Assembly (NCBI GenBank): GCA_947452295.1
Contig: CANGCK010000004.1
Span: 1 to 64,000 of the forward strand
Direction: 5' to 3'
DNA length: 64,000 bases
Source of the DNA: Sphingobacteriia bacterium
GTDB lineage: Bacteria; Bacteroidota; Bacteroidia; Chitinophagales; Chitinophagaceae
Below the pieces are notes generated by a model that did not search any database, was not told where the DNA came from, and saw only the letters and a list, made by a program, of their open reading frames with translations. Numbering within the stretch: position 1 is the stretch's first letter; the number at the start of each line of letters is the position of its first letter. The position numbers and the translations under genes were made by a program. Positions 61,474-64,000 of the stretch are shown one piece after another.

Positions 61474-63627
61474 ATGAAAAAAATAATCACCATTGTCCTT
61501 TGTATCTTTAACGGTTACTGTGGAATGGCACAAAAATTAACCCAATTTGTAGACCCATTTTTAGGCACTGGTGGTCATGGCCATGTTTATCCTGGCGCTA
61601 CAGTTCCCTTTGGTATGGTTCAATTAAGTCCTGATAATGGAGATGAAGGTTGGGACTGGTGCGGAGGGTACCACTACAGTAGTAAAACCATAGCTGGATT
61701 TAGCCATACCCATTTAAGTGGAACAGGTATTGGTGATTGGTGCGACATTTCTGTATTACCCTTAAGAGACACCAATGATATCCGTAAAGAAAAAACAAAA
61801 TATCCATTTGAACACAAAAACGAAAAAGCGCGCCCAGGATATTATCGTGTTAAATTAAACAATGGCATTACCTGTGAACTAACAGCCAGTGAAAGAACTG
61901 GCTTTCACCGGTATACTTTTCCTGAAAAAACAGGATGGCTTAAATTTGATATGGGTTTTAGAATCAACTGGGATGGAAGTACGGCTGCGATGATAACAAT
62001 TCTTGATGAATATACAATTGTAGGATATCGATTTAGTAATGGATGGGCAAAAGGTCAAAAAATATACTTTGCTGCCAAATTTTCAAGCCCAATAAAACAG
62101 CACGCTTTTATCAATGATTCTACCCATACAATTAACAAAGCAGATGGTAAGCGCGTTTTAGCATTGCTGCAATTTTCAACAGAAAATCCTTTAACTACAA
62201 AAGTATCTTTAAGTACTGTTAGTACACAAAATGCATTGACAACATTAAATAAGAACATAAATAAAAATTTTGCAATGGCTGTTGAAAACGCAGATCAACT
62301 TTGGGAAAAAGAATTACAAAAGATTAAGATTACCACAAATGACCATTCATTTGCTGAACGATTTTATACTTCATTGTATAGAACATGTATGGCGCCAGTA
62401 TTGCAGAGTGATGAAAACAGCAACTATCAAACCCACGATAATAAAATCTTAACCTTTAAGAAAGGAAAAAATAAATATACTGTGTTTTCTCAATGGGATG
62501 TATTTAGAGCATTAAACCCATTATTCACCCTAACACAACCAGAAAAATTGCCTGATATGATTAACAGTATGTTACAATTGTATGAAGACAATGGCCTACT
62601 GCCTGTTTGGGATTTAAGTACATGGGAAACCAATACAATGACGGGGTACCATAGTGTACCCATTATCGCAGATGCAATACTTAAAAACATTAAGGGCTTT
62701 GATTACAACTTAGCCTATACTGCAATGAAAAAAAGTGCATTTCAGCAACAGAGAGGAACACCTGATTATATAAAATACGGCTATCTTCCACAAGACAAAC
62801 ATGGCTGGAGTGTTACCATCACATTGGAATATGCTTTTGATGATTGGTGCATCGCTCAGGTAGCTAAAAAGTTGAATAAACAAGATGATTATAGTTTATT
62901 CATGAATAGAGCCATGAGTTACAAAAAGCTATTTGACAAATCAACTGGTTTCATGCGCAGCAAAAATAGCAATGGTCAGTTTAATGAACCGTTTGATCCT
63001 TTGTTGAGTGAACATGGGGAAACCGGACAATATATTGAAGGAACTGCCTGGCAGCACAGTTTCTTTGTACCACATGATATAGAAGGTTTTGCAAAATTAT
63101 ATGGCGGAAACGAGCAATTGGTGAATAAATTAGATGAACTGTTTAATGCTCCATCTGAACTACACGGTGAAAACGTTTCAGGTGACATTACCGGATTAAT
63201 TGGCCAGTATGCACATGGCAATGAGCCTAGCCACCAAATAATTTATATGTATACTGCATTAGGCCATCCAGAAAAAGCTGCGAAATGGATTAAAGTAGTT
63301 ACAGATAGTATGTATAAAAATGGACCTGATGGATTAATTGGGAATGATGACTGTGGACAAATGAGCGCATGGTATGTTTGGACAAGCTTAGGCATTTATC
63401 CAATGAATCCAGCAAGTGGAGAATACATTTTTGGGCTACCATTAGTTGAACAAGCAATTATACAATTACCGAATAAAAAAACGCTACACATTAAGGTAAA
63501 TAAAAGTAAAAGCAATCGACAAAATAGTATTCAATCGATACAATTTAACCATAAGACCATACCAGTTCATTCAATTAAACATCAACAAATATTGGCAGGT
63601 GGCTTACTAGAAATAAATCTAAATTAA
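61474..63627 (+). CDS. GH92 family glycosidase (alpha-mannosidase type)
   Basis: The 717-residue exported enzyme has a signal peptide (MKKIITIVLCIFNGYCGMAQ). Its N-terminal domain opens with FVDPFLGTGGHGHVYPGATV, then PFGMVQLSPDNG and GFSHTHLSGTG, clear GH92 markers. The catalytic (alpha/alpha)6 domain includes TVFSQWDVFRA, GYHSVPIIADAI, and the acidic segment IGNDDCGQMSAWYVW near the C-terminus. GH92 enzymes are calcium-dependent exo-alpha-mannosidases acting on N-glycans or mannans; linkage preference is not visible. Length is slightly short for the family (usually 730-780). Confidence 0.93.
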   Translation: MKKIITIVLCIFNGYCGMAQKLTQFVDPFLGTGGHGHVYPGATVPFGMVQLSPDNGDEGWDWCGGYHYSSKTIAGFSHTHLSGTGIGDWCDISVLPLRDTNDIRKEKTKYPFEHKNEKARPGYYRVKLNNGITCELTASERTGFHRYTFPEKTGWLKFDMGFRINWDGSTAAMITILDEYTIVGYRFSNGWAKGQKIYFAAKFSSPIKQHAFINDSTHTINKADGKRVLALLQFSTENPLTTKVSLSTVSTQNALTTLNKNINKNFAMAVENADQLWEKELQKIKITTNDHSFAERFYTSLYRTCMAPVLQSDENSNYQTHDNKILTFKKGKNKYTVFSQWDVFRALNPLFTLTQPEKLPDMINSMLQLYEDNGLLPVWDLSTWETNTMTGYHSVPIIADAILKNIKGFDYNLAYTAMKKSAFQQQRGTPDYIKYGYLPQDKHGWSVTITLEYAFDDWCIAQVAKKLNKQDDYSLFMNRAMSYKKLFDKSTGFMRSKNSNGQFNEPFDPLLSEHGETGQYIEGTAWQHSFFVPHDIEGFAKLYGGNEQLVNKLDELFNAPSELHGENVSGDITGLIGQYAHGNEPSHQIIYMYTALGHPEKAAKWIKVVTDSMYKNGPDGLIGNDDCGQMSAWYVWTSLGIYPMNPASGEYIFGLPLVEQAIIQLPNKKTLHIKVNKSKSNRQNSIQSIQFNHKTIPVHSIKHQQILAGGLLEINLN

Positions 63628-63631
63628 CAAC

Positions 63632-63676
63632 AAGTTGATCATCATGGTTTCTTAAAAAATCCATGATGATCAACTT
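63632..63676. terminator. 16-bp inverted repeat between convergent genes
   Basis: AAGTTGATCATCATGG (63632-63647) and CCATGATGATCAACTT (63661-63676) are exact complements around 13 bases. It lies at the meeting point of the GH92 gene and a leftward gene, whose last codons it contains. There is no T-run, so terminator function is probable by position only. Confidence 0.5.
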
Positions 63677-64000
63677 TCAATATTTCAAATGGATGAACAA
63701 TACTATCCAACATCACCGAAAATTCAAGTCGGGTAATTAATCTGTTCGTATCAAAGCTGGTGAATTTCCATTTAGGCCATTGTATTTGAAGCTGTTGTTG
63801 CAATTTCATACGATCAACTACATTCCAATTTAATCTCGATGGGGTTATTTTTTGTACCTTAGCTGTTGACATTATTAAAGTAATGGCATCTGCTATAGTT
63901 AATCGATCCGAATGCAAATGAATCGTTGCAAGTGATTTATAATCATCTATTAAAGAAGAAGTTTTAATAGTTGAATCAGGATAAAACCAAGTTTGATTGG
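63642..64000 (-). CDS. C-terminal fragment of an unidentified protein (5' end outside window)
   Basis: The frame is open to the window end, so only the last 118 residues are seen, starting NQTWFYPDSTIKTSSLIDDY and ending ...VDHHGFFKKP. The fragment has LTIADAITLIMSTA and TNRLITRLEFSVMLDSIVHP, a pattern like an S-layer-homology-type helical segment (IADAI..., ITRLEFSVMLD). I recall similar tails on large Bacteroidota FAD-dependent oxidoreductases ('xanthan lyase'), but I cannot confirm that. It converges on the GH92 gene. Confidence 0.5.
   Translation of the reverse strand, partial: NQTWFYPDSTIKTSSLIDDYKSLATIHLHSDRLTIADAITLIMSTAKVQKITPSRLNWNVVDRMKLQQQLQIQWPKWKFTSFDTNRLITRLEFSVMLDSIVHPFEILKVDHHGFFKKP

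Overview
The window looks like part of the chromosome of a low-GC Bacteroidota, most likely a member of the Chitinophagaceae or a close relative. Three things point there: two giant secreted proteins carry type IX secretion (T9SS) C-terminal domains, one of sorting type A and one of the gliding type B; several genes are preceded by the Bacteroidota promoter form TAnnTTTG; and the gene content matches (b-type five-helix succinate dehydrogenase, FolC next to a TonB-like protein, S9 oligopeptidase, GH92, microcystin-dependent-type tail-collar proteins). The family assignment is an inference from protein resemblance, not from a search.

Region 1 (1-24.7 kb) is mostly housekeeping. It holds the end of a radical SAM gene, DMT and TSUP transporters, a DUF1801 protein, a TonB-like protein and FolC; a leftward run of an orphan ABC ATPase, a YfiT/DinB protein and two NUDIX hydrolases; aspartate kinase; an L,D-transpeptidase; an ABC-F ATPase; TsaD; a MacB/FtsX permease; sdhCAB; an S9 peptidase; TrmN6; inorganic pyrophosphatase; a half-size TSUP protein; an NlpC/P60 hydrolase; and an ECF sigma/anti-sigma pair.

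Region 2 (24.7-33.8 kb) is one gene for a 3,026-residue T9SS adhesin with LamG-like, fibronectin-like, C-type-lectin-like and seven IPT/TIG domains.

Region 3 (33.9-51.4 kb) is a very AT-rich glycan locus. It encodes a bacterial TMTC-type (GT-C plus TPR) membrane glycosyltransferase, several glycosyltransferases, an NDP-sugar epimerase, an asparagine synthetase, an HTTM-like pair, a tightly packed five-gene unit (PLP sugar aminotransferase, PhyH, Asp/Asn hydroxylase, NeuD-type acyltransferase, TauD), and an ACP / KAS-III / GT2 / GNAT unit. My working model is that the locus builds an unusual, N-acylated and oxidatively modified sugar and attaches it to a polysaccharide or to secreted proteins such as the flanking adhesins. 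The juxtaposition of the TMTC-like enzyme with an IPT/TIG-repeat adhesin is the most provocative feature, because animal TMTC and TMEM260 enzymes O-mannosylate cadherin and IPT domains.

Region 4 (51.5-60 kb) has a second giant secreted protein (beta-helix, seven exact-length 90-residue repeats, T9SS type B tail), three tandem tail-collar paralogues and a periplasmic-binding-protein-like protein without a signal peptide. Region 5 (60-64 kb) has a Tat-type degenerate metallophosphoesterase-like protein, a GNAT, a GH92 mannosidase and a partial gene running off the window. I saw no tRNA, rRNA, CRISPR array, transposase or integrase.
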